A stretch of 64,000 nt of DNA from Tigriopus japonicus (taxonomy: Eukaryota; Arthropoda; Copepoda; Harpacticoida; Harpacticidae), in contig JAAGOF010000070.1 of assembly GCA_010645155.1 (NCBI GenBank), forward strand, positions 194,901 through 258,900, read 5' to 3'. Made by a program: the position numbers and the translations under genes. Of this stretch, positions 40,201-51,699 are shown piece by piece. The notes beneath the pieces are model-generated. The model saw only the letters and a list, made by a program, of their open reading frames with translations, had not been told where the DNA came from and made no database searches. Position 1 is the first letter of the stretch. The number at the start of each line of letters is the position of its first letter.

Positions 40201-43200
40201 CGGCGGACTCAAGGAAGCGCTCCGAGCGCCCACTTCCGGCATGCCCTTTCAAATGGGCCAAGGGGCCTTGGCCGGGGCGGCCGCGGTGGGCCTCGGGGCC
40301 TTGTGTTTCTACGGCTTAGGCCTGTCCAACGAGCCCGGGGCCGTGGAGAAGCGATTGATTTGGCCCGAGCACGTCAAACAACGGATTCGCGATACCTATT
40401 TGTATTTCGGCGGCTCGATCGGTTTAACGGCCGCTTCGGCCGTGGCCGTGTTTCGCACGCCCGTGTTGCTTAATTTGGCCATGCGTCAAGGGATGGTGGC
40501 CTTGGGCGTGTCCATTGCCGCCATGATTGGCTCGGGCATGCTGGTCCGCTCGATTCCGTATGAGAATACGGGCCCCAAACACATGGCTTGGATGTTACAT
40601 TCGGGCGTCATGGGTCTTATGGTGGCGCCCTTATGTCTTTTGGGTGGCCCCATTCTAACCCGTGCCGCTTGGTACACGGCCGGTATGGTGGGCGGCTTAA
40701 GCACGGGTAAGCCATCGACTCGAACGAGCTCGACGTAAATTCAATGGCTCCTCATGAGTGGTCATGACATGCCCGTTTTGTTTTTGTTTCAGTCGCCGCT
40801 TGCGCGCCGAGTGACAAGTTCTTGTACATGGGCGGTCCTTTGGCCATGGGCTTGGGTGTAGTTTTGGTCTCGAGCATTGGCTCGGCCTTCATGCCACCCA
40901 CGACGGCCTTGGGGGCGGGCATGTACTCCATCGCTTTGTACGGAGGTCTCATTCTGTTTGGCGGATTCTTGCTGTACGATACCCAGAAGATTATGCACCG
41001 GGCTGAGCATCACCCTCCGATGATGGTCGGGGTCCGCCAGTACGATCCCATCAACGCCTCTATTGGCATCTACATGGATACGATGAACATCTTCATCCGG
41101 ATTGCCCAGATTTTGGCCATGAGTGGTGGAAGCCGTCGGAAGTGAACATCCCTCACTTCATTCAGCCAATGGCTGATTTGGCTGTGATTGGGAATGTTTG
41201 AAATGTCCGTGGCTCTATTTCCGACCGACTCCCCTCATCAATTTTAATAACCTATGTTGTATCGTAGGATTCTGATTTGTGTTTTGAACTGAATAAATTA
41301 TCTATGACCTTATTGCCGTGAATTCCACGATTTAAGATGAAGTCTAAATTCATTTGACGCCAGGGATAATAACTTGGGCTTAGCGTGAAAATTTCTCAAA
41401 ATGGAGATTGTCCCGGGGGTTTGGTCCACACCGTCCTCATTGGCGAGAAAAGTCAACAACTATGGCTGGAATTGTTGATGGGTTTGTGGATAAAATGAAT
41501 TGATTGAAACAAAGACTAGACTCTCCGGGCTCTTGAGTGATTTTAGGTGATCAAATGGGTACCCAATAATATTTGAAAGGTAAATTTAAATGAGATTATA
41601 TTTTGCAAAAAAGAAAAACATCATGCAACGTAGAAAGTTTATGTAGGTTTGACGATGATAAATGTATCAAACAGAAAAAGGTGCACGCTGTAATTGTTAG
41701 TTTTTTTTAAAGAAAAACAACAAAATGTATTTGACATTGTTACCAAACTTGTATATCATGTTCCTATTTTCTTTTCCAACAGATCATTGCTCCTGCTGAA
41801 CTGACCGTTTTAATGAGTGCTGTACCTCAAGGAGAACCCGAGCTTTTGGAGAATGGCACAAAGAAAAAATATAAATTTATCCAAAAGATTCCCATTCAGG
41901 TAATTGGACCAGTCATCCTCAATAAGTGTACTTTAATTTCAACATCCTAGATTTGGTCCATTATTTCTCTTTTTTTTCTTTCTTTTTTTCTGATCCATTA
42001 GTCATATCTGATTGCCATTGCCATTGGACACTTGGAATCCCGTCGGATTGGCCCTCGCTCTCACGTTTGGAGCGAAAAGGAATTCGTGGACAAAGCGGCT
42101 TTCGAGTTCTCGCAAACCGAGGAGATGCTCCAAACCGCTGAAAACCTCAATGGACCATATGTTTGGGGTATCTATGACATTTTGGTGCTGCCGCCCAGTT
42201 TTCCCTACGGAGGCATGGAAAACCCTTGTCTGACCTTTGCCACGCCCACCCTTTTGGTAAAGAAACGGAGAGAAAGAAATTAATATAAATGGATGAGAAT
42301 GACAATCTGTGACAATTCATATTAGGCCGGTGATAAGAGTTTGGCCAGCGTGATTGCCCATGAGATTGCCCATTCCTGGACGGGAAATCTTGTGACCAAC
42401 AAGAACTTTGAGCATTTCTGGCTTAATGAAGGTTTTACCGTGTTTGCTGAGCGAAAAATCGTAGGTCGCATGTTGGGTGAACCCATGCGACATTTTGACG
42501 CTTTGGGTGGATGGAAGGATCTTCAATATACGGTAAACCGAGATTGCGAGCACTTAGGGGATGTCATTTTCAAAGAGTTCCCTGTATTCAATATAGATCG
42601 ATGTCATGGGCAAGGACAATCCTCTGACCAATCTGGTGGTGGACCTTTCCACAGTGGATCCTGATGATGCCTTCTCGAGGGTCCCCTATGAGAAAGGATC
42701 CACGTTCCTGTGGTACCTGGAAGACCTCGTGGGTGGAGCCCAAAAGTTTGAGCCCTTCCTCAAGAGCTACTACGAGCACTTCAAGTTCCAGGCCATCGAT
42801 TCCTTTCAATTTAAGGCCTACTTTTTGGACTTCTTCAAAGACAACCAGGAGCAAACGGATCAGATCCAATGGGATGCTTGGTTTAACACACCGGGTATGC
42901 CCATCTACAAGCCCAAATTTGACGAGTCCTTAGCCAAGGTGAGGTTTTTTAAAAGAAAATCAAATCGATATTAATCTTAGTATTAAATTTTCTGATCGCT
43001 CATTTTAGGTTTGTCAAGAGTTGAAGGACAAATGGATCAATTGGGACGAGTCCACAGCGAGTCCGTTTCATAAAGACGATTTGAAATCGTTCTTGGCCGC
43101 CCAAAAGGAAGAATTCCTGGCCCTGTTGATGCTTGAAGAGCCCTTAAGGTAAATACTTTACCGTCCTCTGATTGCTTGAAATCGAATCTATCTGAGATCT

Positions 43201-43642
43201 CTTCTTTTTCAACTTCATTGCAGTGTCAAGAAGTTGGAGGCCATGGAGGCAGCCTACAATTTCAATGAGGTTCAAAATTGCGAGATTCGGTGCAAATGGA
43301 TTCGTTTAGGATTGAGGGGAAAATGGACCAATGCCATTCCTCGAGCGGTTCAAATGGTGACCGAGCAAGGTCGCATGAAATACTTACGACCTCTGTACAG
43401 GTAAATTGATCTACTGTCTACTACTTCGTCGATATGCCGACGGATTTTCCTTTATTATCTTGATACTAATCGAAGCATCTATTTCGATTGTCAACGATTC
43501 GATTCTTTTACCTCTTCATAGGGATCTGTATGCTTGGGAAGAGACTCGAGCCACGGCTCTCAAGACCTTTGAAGACAACAAACCCAACATGATGAAAGTG
43601 GCCATTCAAGGACTTGAGCATGACCTGAAGTTGGCCAAGTAA
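37249..43642 (+). CDS. LTA4H: Leukotriene A4 hydrolase / M1 aminopeptidase, eleven exons, 613 aa
   Basis: Exons are 37249-37300, 37369-37484, 37564-37697, 37763-37943, 41783-41899, 42002-42256, 42326-42532, 42597-42938, 43009-43148, 43224-43400 and 43522-43642. Every junction is GT/AG and in phase. The length (613) is close to the human 611, and human landmarks sit two residues lower. The N-terminal beta domain contains [10 protein letters not shown]. The substrate motif PYGGMEN is in exon 6. The zinc site is H297EIAH301 plus Glu320 in WLNEG, with Glu298 as base. Asp377 and Tyr385 (PYEKG) match human Asp375 and Tyr383. [10 protein letters not shown] supplies the carboxylate-binding Arg/Lys. 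The helical C-terminal domain ends at LKLAK. It is a cytosolic metalloenzyme cleaving N-terminal residues; the epoxide hydrolase activity is inferred. Intron 4 contains the whole GHITM gene. Confidence 0.96.
37944..39480. other. First part of LTA4H intron 4, upstream of GHITM
   Basis: AT-rich and without a supported gene. The similar words CGCCAAATTTCGTCATTTT near 38608 and CGCCAAAATTCGTCATTTT near 39100 occur about 500 bp apart. A 138-codon frame (39164-39580) starts with TTG, runs into the inverted repeat before GHITM and has no domain. Confidence 0.35.
39486..40056. repeat. Imperfect inverted repeat in the GHITM promoter region
   Basis: The word AGAGAATCTGTGGTCACGGC and its continuation CAGCTTCAGTGACAGCTT (39512-39555) recur as reverse complement at about 39983-40025. 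GGCGCC and TTTATA words lie outside, and GCCTGAGGTGCA words lie inside both arms. The right arm ends at the start of the GHITM reading frame. The intervening stretch holds two direct copies of GTCAAA..ACGTAGAGAA, at about 39606 and 39726. Confidence 0.6.
40040..41145 (+). CDS. GHITM: GHITM / MICS1, inner-mitochondrial BAX-inhibitor-like protein, nested in an LTA4H intron
   Basis: Two exons are certain: up to 40706 (donor ACGG|GTAAGC) and 40793-41145 (acceptor TTTCAG, stop TGA). They agree with human GHITM nearly end to end: [96 protein letters not shown]. Several membrane helices typical of the BI-1 (TMBIM) fold are visible, and the N-terminus is Arg/Ser-rich like a mitochondrial presequence. 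The family maintains cristae and handles calcium/proton transport. The 5' end is unsure. The frame opens after TGA at 40025-40027 with no ATG; TTG at 40040 would give 339 residues (human 345). Alternatives are an upstream exon spliced at 40075 or 40083, or a sequencing or substitution change of the ATG. GC content is higher than in the surrounding intron. AATAAA at 41292-41297 is the likely polyadenylation signal. Confidence 0.92.
41292..41297 (+). promoter_or_regulatory. Polyadenylation signal of GHITM
   Basis: AATAAA about 150 bp after the GHITM stop, still inside LTA4H intron 4 (about 490 bp before the next LTA4H exon). It must be ignored, or used only partially, in the LTA4H transcript. 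Confidence 0.55.
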
Positions 43643-43744
43643 AAGGGGCACATCAACCACGATGATTCCGTGTTTAACAAGGAGTATATTATCGGATGAT
43701 GATTAAAGGCATCTTTTCTTGCTTGTGCTTCCTATTACTAGGTA

Positions 43745-43790
43745 CATTCATTCATTCATTCATTCATTCATTCATTCATTCATTCATTCC
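43745..43790. repeat. CATT tetranucleotide microsatellite
   Basis: About eleven ATTC/CATT units lie in the 157-bp gap between the LTA4H and XKR stop codons. Confidence 0.9.
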
Positions 43791-43799
43791 CTTTTTTGT

Positions 43800-46700
43800 C
43801 TAACGTTTCTGGGCAAATATTTTTGCATTGGGTGACAAACTTGGTCCCGGGGACGGATATTTCCGTCGGGCGGGTGTGAAATTTTCCTTATTCTCTTCCA
43901 ATCCTGAGAGGGATCGCCGATTATGGTTGTTCCGCAGACACCAATCTCGCGTTGAATTTCCCGGTTGACGTGTCGAGGACGTGGCCCAACCTCGTTGAAG
44001 GTTCTCGTACTTTTCGTCGGCCTTAATGTCGTTGTCCTCGATCACAAATGAAGGCGTGGATTGGCTGCGTTGGGTGATTTGAGACAGATCGTTATGGAGA
44101 AGGTCGTCCGAGACGTTCTCGTACAAATCGGCTTTCGGCGATTCGTATTGTTCCCGAATGATGGAGAACTTCCGCCGAGGTCGACTGTTGTTCGAGATAT
44201 TCCTCACAAACTGATTTGGCCTCAAAGGTGGGGTGGGTGTCTCGTACTTGGACGAGGGTGACAAGCTCATGGACAAGGCCGAAGCATCTCTCGATGGAGG
44301 GTGCAATGAGGCCGAAAATTTTAAGTGACCACTACTAGACTTCTTGGGTGTGTTCAATATGGAATTGGTGGTGGTGGCACCTGCCAATTCCAAAATGTTC
44401 TTCCGCGATCCTGCTGAAGTATTCGTCAACGGAGACGGCTTGATGGCCTGAGGTTTATTGATGGGACTGGGCACTAACGTATTGGAATGAATGGATTTCA
44501 GCGATCCCGCTGCCTTGTAGATCTGACCTGCTGAGCCCTGTTGAATAGGCACAAAATAGTTTTCCGACCGTTGTTGAGCCTCCTCCGGAGGTGCAGCGGT
44601 GGAAGCCTTTGGAACGATGGGAACCGCTGGAATGGTTTTTATGGCATGAGGAACGGAAGCGTTGTTACGAGGAGGCACTTGTGGAGCAGCTCCGTTATTG
44701 TTCTCGGGATTTGGCTTGAAGCTGGATGCATTTTGGTCTCCGGGCGAGACTTTGGTGGGTGTATCGGTGAACGAGGAGAAGAACAAATTGCACAACGAGT
44801 TGTTCCTTATCTCTTCAATGGTATGCACCAACGTGCTACTTGTGGTCTCATTGTCCAAAATGGACGAGGAAGGACGAAGTTGATCTTGAATGAGTTGCTG
44901 CTCGACCAACCGAGGATTGTAGCTCTTAGTACTCAACACTTCGGACAGAACGGTCATGATGGATCGGTTCAGATCGAGGCTCTGATAGATCTCGCTGGGG
45001 GCTTGGTTTTGGCCACTAGATATTCGGCTGGCATAATCACCACTCTCGGACTCTTCCAAAATGGGTGAGAGGATCCTCATTGGGGCAAGCAGGTACAGAT
45101 CCCCACGGTCTTGGGGGTCATCCATGGGGATGTTGTTATGATTCTTGAGCACCTCTTTGAGGTTGTTGAGCGAGAGAATCTGCTGAGTGGAGACCTTTTG
45201 GCCGTCATGGTGTATGAGAGTAACCGAATTGTTTTCGGCCAATTTGAACTTGTTGGGCTGAAACGAGTTCGAGGAGAGATAACCCTCAGCCGCTTCAATG
45301 GGCTCGTACGTGTCCGAATCCGACACGTTATTACTACTGTCACTAGCCATGGTTGCAGCCGTGGAAAGGGGCGTGAGGCTGCGGTACAGTTGCTCTTTGA
45401 GCTCCGTGCTGAGGGGATGAATGTCGTAATACTGAAGGCTGCCAAAGTTCGAATAGTCCGAATGAAGCATCTTCTTCTTCTCATATGCCGTACTTTCATC
45501 GTGTTTGTCGTTGGCCATGTCACTGTAGGTTCGCCAATGAGAAATGCCTCCCAAAGGCGCTCGATTAATGTTGATCAAGGCCAGATTCTCATAGTCATGA
45601 AAGGGTAACGGGGCGTTCCTTTGAGGCGTTGACAAGGCCGGATTGACCACGTCCAAAGGAATAGTCTTATCGGAAAGGTTGTCTGACAGGACGTGACTAC
45701 TCCGGGCGAACGCCTGGTGACTAATATTCGGAATGATGATGGTCAGGGGACCGGTCAATTTGTTGCTACCATTCGGATCTCCAGTCACATCTTTCACTAC
45801 GGGTGACCTCTTCAATGGCTTCTCAGGTTGATGAGCGCCCTCACTTGACGAGGACGCCGTTGGCGGCGCCGTCGAGGCTGCATGAGGTCGTTCAATGACA
45901 GTAATTCGCGAATCCGCCGAAGTCTGCGAACACTGACTCAATTCACATCCGAACGAATTGGACGAGCTTCTCCGTTTGCGTTGCTTCTTCACGGATTGAT
46001 ACACGGTATTAATGAGTCCGGACTTGGACGTGCGGATCTGACCCGAACTTGGACTGTCCACGGACATGTAGGTCTCATTATTAAAGGCAGCCGATTCATT
46101 CGAGTTATTGGCCTCGGAATCGGGCTCTTTCATCTCGCCATGAGTCTGTCCCGGAGAATCGCCCAATGGAGAGGCCGTACTTCTCGAGGCTGTCCGATTG
46201 GAATCGGTGCCATAGGCCGAATCCAATCGCTCTTGGTGAGAAACTGCCGTATTGGTGGGACTCTCGGGTGATTCGGGGCCTCTGAATGAGTAGGGGCCTC
46301 TGAATGAGTCGGGTCGATCGTCCGATGACGACGACGATTTGACCACTTTGGGTGTGAAGCGTTTCACCGGAGGACATGCGTCCTTGAACGACCTCGAATA
46401 CTGGATGCGAGTCTTTCTCACTGGTCGGGAAGGAGGCGTGATATGGCCTAAATTCAAGGCGGCATCGTCATAACACTTTTGGAGGTGAACGCTCTCGTCA
46501 ATGGTAAAATCCGGCCCTGATGAGGACGAGTTACGGAATTCCGAGTGGGATTTCTCCAAGTCCAATTCTATTGAAGGCGCTCCACCACATGGACGAATAG
46601 GGCCCACGGGGTGGAAATATCGATAGTATAACAGCATGGCCGTGAGCCCCACCAAAGTGCCAATGGACACGATCACAAATGCCCCAATGCAGTATCCCTC

Positions 46701-47906
46701 TCGGAGGGGATGAGTCTCAAAGTCGGACATGTAGCAAAAAGTGGCCACGAAAACGTAGTTCTCTACCACAATCACGAGGTAGAACGCCGTGGCTCGGAAC
46801 CGGGATTGACCTTCTTTCAAGTTGAAGAAGCAGAAACAGTAGATCACACCGACAATGGCGTTGTAGAGGCGTTCCTCCCACACGTTTGTACAAAAGTCCG
46901 TATCTTGCAGAATCACCCAGATGGTCATCATCAGCCAATGGACAACTGAAAAAAATATTTGATTATTTCAACTGAAATCCTTGAGAATTACAGGAGTACT
47001 TACAAAGAACCACCAGACTCCACTCATTGAGCGCCACTGTGAGCATAACCATAGAAATGATGCGGGCGGAAAGCATGCCAAACCGCCATATGGTTTGGAG
47101 AATCATGCCGGTCCAAGTCATCTTGCCCTTTTCTGAGCGAACCATTCGTTGAGAGGAACTATAGGCGGCAATGCCCCATCCCAGGGAGACCTGAAATTGA
47201 GAAGCACGTATATAGTAGCCATGGCACTTTTAACCAATCTTTTCAAATTGAATATTCTACCATGGATGTGATGGCTGATATGCCCGTCCAGACAACCTGA
47301 TGAGCCGGCCAATGTGATTTGACAAACATGATGTACAAGTGAAACACCAACTGAGGGGCGGACTCTAAGAATGAGTCGAACAAACGGAGCATGCAAACGT
47401 CACTTTGTTGTTGGTAGAAGCGTTCGTAATCTATATTTTCACCGGTTTTCATGGCTTCGAGACCATTCGTGATGACCACCAGATACCTAATAGATCCAAA
47501 AATTATGGTTTAGCTTCCTCGAAAGGGACCACATTTTATTGTCGTAGTACCTGTACAGCACCCCGAGGAGACAAGTGTGAAGGATCAAAATGCCCTTGTT
47601 CATGACCTCGTCCATGTAATGCCATCGGACGGAGAAGACTTGTACTAGTCCCGTGGGAAGCACCACCAAGCACACCGTGATGAGGGCGTACCAATAGTAG
47701 CCATCGCTGATATACGTGGCGGCTAGGATCACATCTGCAAAAGCAAGCCCACACCTTAGCATACACAACATACGGCTAGAGCCTTCAAGGCCTCAAAGCT
47801 TACCAATGGTCAGATCCACTAGATAGGTAATTATGGAACACGCCAGAAAAAGGGCGTGCAGATAGGTGAAAGGCAAGTAGCCCCCCACATTGGAAGTCGT
47901 GCCCAT
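43800..47906 (-). CDS. XK-related membrane protein with very long cytoplasmic tail, five exons, 1281 aa
   Basis: Exons are 47906-47804, 47734-47551, 47486-47261, 47190-47004 and 46945-43800; junctions are GT/AG and phases agree. Residues 1 to about 350 form the XK-related core with multiple hydrophobic helices (LPFTYLHALFLACSIITYLV, YYWYALITVCLVVLP, WSLVVLFVHWLMMTIW, AFVIVSIGTLVGLTAMLL). It carries the family hallmark LRLFDSFLESAPQL near residues 128-145. XKR4/8/9 and CED-8 are phospholipid scramblases or their relatives at the plasma membrane. The last exon adds about 930 residues of Ser/Pro/Asn-rich, probably disordered sequence, far longer than in most XKR proteins (usually about 400-650 aa in all). 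Its last residues are basic (AKIFAQKR). Paralogue assignment (XKR4/6/7-like) is not possible by eye. Confidence 0.93.
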
Positions 47907-50900
47907 GACTTTCAAGCCTACGGAAGGAACACGCCTAGGGACGAGATGGGACCGCAAAGTCCATGATTGTCAATGTTCCGCAGTTCGCTCCCCACTTTGA
48001 ATCTGATCCGTCGGTTCGGTAGTGGTGGTGGTAGTGGTGTCGGCGTCGCAGTCTTTTTCTTCTAACTCTCCTTGTGAGTGACCCAACTCCTCCTCCTCTT
48101 ACTTCGCCTTGCTTCTTCTTTTTCTTTCTTCATTTCTTGTTTCTTCCGCCCAAGTTCTGATCCGATCATCACACACACTCACTCTAGTAGAGGGTGATAC
48201 TCCCCGGCTTAGCTGGCTTGGCACTCGCCAATGCTGGATGGATGCTGGAGGATCCCTCTGGAACGAGCTCTCCAACGGATCTTCTTCAACCCACCTATCC
48301 GATAAGGACTGATGAAGAGGGCACGTTGGGAGAACGTCCAGGATGGGGACTCACAGTCACTCACAGGGACAAGAGCTGGACCGACCGCGGTGCAAGTTTC
48401 AGACCGTTTCTTGTCTTCAGATGGACGAATGGGCAGGTCTGGAGTATTTTACGGCGGAAAGAGGAAACCATCTCACGCACGCGATGATCGTCTTGACCGC
48501 TTTGGGCGCCGGAGATGAACGATGATGGGGATGGAGGAGCAGGAGGATCACCTGGAAGTCGTTAGAAAGAAGCACCCCAAAAATGACGATGAGGCATACA
48601 AATATGTGCCCCTTACTTACTTCGGGCTGATGGCTCTGGGGCTCACCGAGTGGCTGGCTGACTATATTGGCTAGGAGCCTGGCTGAGGTGAGTTGCCCGC
48701 TCAAGGGAATAAAGCGCGGGATATTAAGCTCAACAATCCCAATGTCAACATAAGTAGGGAGATCAAATAGGATTGGATTAATCTCCCATCTCAGGTAGAA
48801 TTCTGCGAATTCTAATTACGCAGCTGGTTGTTGTCTTGAGAGCCAACTGGTTAGTAAACAAACAACTGTCGATTTAAGTAGACGTTGACGATTGAACTAC
48901 AGATCTTTAGATTGAACCATGTTCTTTCTTCCCAACATAGACCGAATTAGGTGAAAAACGTGTGACAGCTTCCCCCAAATCCGGGCTTTTTTGAAAATCC
49001 CACCACCTACCGAACAGGCTATCAAATCCTGATTCCGCTCCCCATTCTGCCTTCCTTTCAAAGATTTCCTCATTCTCACCCCAAATGCAACCCAACGGAG
49101 CTGCTGACTCCCCGGCAGTCACCATTCACAGGTCGTGATGGTTGGTCTGTGGTCTGCAAACTTCATCCAGATATCTGTTTCTAGAGAGACAGTTTCAAAG
49201 ATCAACAAGGCTGGTTCAAAATGAAGCCAATGGAACAGCTGTCTTAAGATGTAGACACGATATGAGATTCACTTATCTATCAAAACGTGAATCAAAAGTA
49301 TTGCCGTGACAAATTAGCTTTCCTAATTTAGTGACAAGTAACTGGCATCTTAGCACCTTTCTCTCCAAGTCGACGCCTTGATGGTTTGTTCGTGGACTGA
49401 CTGACCGACCGTCCGTCCGTCAGTCAGGACCCAACTAGTTGAGCCCTTCTTCACAAAGCTCTGAAGGTTTGGGTCGTTATTCTTCTTCGAGTAGAAGTAG
49501 TGCACCCATCATGCCATCTACTCATCCATCCATTCTCCCGTGGTTTTAACAATGAAAGAACCAATCATCATCAACTCACAATACCTAGTACCACATAGGT
49601 ACTTGACCAATTTGGATACCTAGAAAAGCACGAGACGATGGAGACTCTGTCAGTAATCAACATATATTTTCCACGGTTGTCATTTACCAACAATCAAACA
49701 ATCAAATGGGTTCGATTTCTTAAAAATATTTTTTTCAAATTCAAACTAGTAATTAGATCCGGTATCTGAACATTTGTATTATCCAGATATTCAAGGATAG
49801 TAAGTGAAACCTGATCTGGAGACAGCTGTCTGGGACCGTATACCCCCCGCCATCTCCACTCACACCGAAACCATCCTCAGCGTTCAAGACGAGCAACCAC
49901 GAGGGCAACAAAGACGACCAAGTCTAGTTTTCTGCACCCATTTTTGGAGTTGGAAGCAATCCTCCTCAATCTCTGCCCTCTTCCAAAGGTTCTTGCAAAT
50001 ATTGACATCAAACCGACGGCGCCCCTCTCATTATGTCATACTGAAACTAAGACCGGAGGGGACCTCAACTTTCTTCCAAATGAATTGAAGGGGAAGTACT
50101 TTTCTTGGCAATTTGGGGTATCAATTAGGGATCTTGAGTACGCTGCTAGTTTACCTGTCCAAGCTGAGACCTCTTCTGAAGGAAAATGACCGTTAACTGG
50201 CGAGATTGGAAGAGAGCCCATCTGACAATTTGAGGCGGTACACTTCCAACCAAAGAAAGAAAACCCTCCATCTCAAGGTGCTCAATCCATTCACACTCAC
50301 TCATGGGAAATTGTGGGGTTCGAGCGACTTCCTTATGAAAAACAGCGGTAATGGCATCGAAAAAGAAAGTTCGAAACCGATTGAATTCAAAGCAATTCTA
50401 AGTTCACGTTGTGTAAAACTAGGAAAAATTCGAGGTTTACAGATTGTCTTAGTGATGGATCGAAAGCGTCTTCAGGGGAAAAAGAAGAAAAAGCAACTTT
50501 GTACTATGGTGAATGGATTTTGACAACAAAATCGTAGACTATTTGGTTGTTTCGTGTTTTCAATTGCCCAACAATACATCTCTAGTTTGTGTACTGTATG
50601 CCACTTCAAACAACGTCCATAAACTTGAATTTATCACAATTTTGAAGAAAATAGTCTGCTTTTTTCCTTTTGATTCAATCGTGAAATCAAGAAAGCCATC
50701 AAATGCTTGGTGGTGGTGAGTTTGGTTTCGAAGTTATTACACCTGATTGTAAGTTTTAGTTGTGGCCGAAACACGAACTCGCCTACTTGAAAATAACTAG
50801 GAAATGGGTTGTCGAAAACGAAGAGCTAATCGTTTCCTTGAAACCTAAAATTCGAGAGTGAACTACGTATAGAATTTGATTTGAAAGATGAATCACATCA

Positions 50901-51100
50901 TCCCCAGTTCAGAGTCCAAACCCAAAAGCCCATTTGTCAAAATCAGGGACAAGTGGATTAGTTCGTTAACAATACAAGATTTCCAATTCATGGTCATCCA
51001 AATCTAGATCTGAAGGAATAATCCGTCAAACTATTTTGTCTGTGAATGTTTCATCCAATGCCTCATTATTGATGAAAGGTTCCTTTCAACGTGAAGAATT
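47907..51100. other. 5' flank of XKR and intergenic stretch, no supported gene
   Basis: The XKR 5' untranslated region and promoter are at the left. CT-rich runs lie at 48055-48135. No exon or element could be supported further right. Confidence 0.4.
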
Positions 51101-51184
51101 ATATCTGCCAATTGAGAAGCAATTGGGCACAACTACTGAAATGGGTCCAGAATCCAGAATTTGGCAAGATTGAAATTCCCATAC

Positions 51185-51530
51185 TAATTCTAAGCTAGTT
51201 CGAACAATGAAGTCCTCCTCTCTTCTTTATCGGGCTCCTTCATTGTTCAATTTGTTGCCCATGAATCTTCGTCGGGAATATGTAGGAGCTGATCCTCTAA
51301 CAGCATTTAAGGCAGGATTGGACAATTTTTTGAATACTATTCCTGACCAACCCACTATTCAAGGGTTGTACAGATCTGCCAACAGTAACTCATTGGTAGA
51401 TCAAATTTTGTATAAACGATAATTATATAAACTATAATAATCATTAACTCTCTTTACAGGGAATCCCATTCCTTGTAGCGGTATTAAAAAATCCGCCCCC
51501 CCCAAAAAAAAAAAAAAAAAATTCAGTTTG
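51185..51530 (+). mobile_element. 3' end of a non-LTR retrotransposon (LINE), truncated
   Basis: A 71-codon frame (51207-51422) encodes the typical C-terminus of LINE polyproteins in invertebrates: YRAPSLFNLLPMNLR, then FKAGLDNFLNTIPDQP and the SNSLVDQ ending. Upstream the frame is broken (in-frame TGA at 51171), so the copy is 5' truncated and dead. The 3' untranslated region ends with ATTCCTTGTAGCGGTA, AAAAAATCCG, a C run and an A tail near 51500-51520. This tail recurs in the SINE at 63 kb. Confidence 0.7.
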
Positions 51531-51607
51531 GTCAAATTTACCAGAACAGCTCGGACTTTATTTAAACAGGCAAACAAGAACTTAAATATTAATTAGTAAT
51601 CTTAGGG

Positions 51608-51692
51608 GAGATGGTTGTAGCGCAATTGGTTAACGCGCGACTGAGCAATGCTCTGGTTCATGGGTTCGATCCCAGGTCTCCCCCCCCCCCTC
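51608..51692 (+). tRNA. tRNA-like sequence (tRNA pseudogene or SINE head)
   Basis: GGGGAGA and TCTCCCC could pair as a 7-bp acceptor stem. A perfect A-box-like TAGCGCAATTGG and a B-box GGTTCGATCCC are present. However, the D-arm side is about eight bases too long, the anticodon arm is irregular (GAGC-AAT-GCTC), and the T-loop has six bases instead of seven. It is therefore probably not a functional tRNA. Confidence 0.4.
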
Positions 51693-51699
51693 ACCATGT

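Noticed and set aside
42533..42596. Read-through of the short LTA4H intron 7
   Set aside because: The frame continues for a while, but the residues interrupt a conserved segment; the 64-bp GT-AG intron restores it.
44061..46271. Plus-strand frames opposite the large XKR exon
   Set aside because: Shadows of the coding strand with no domains.
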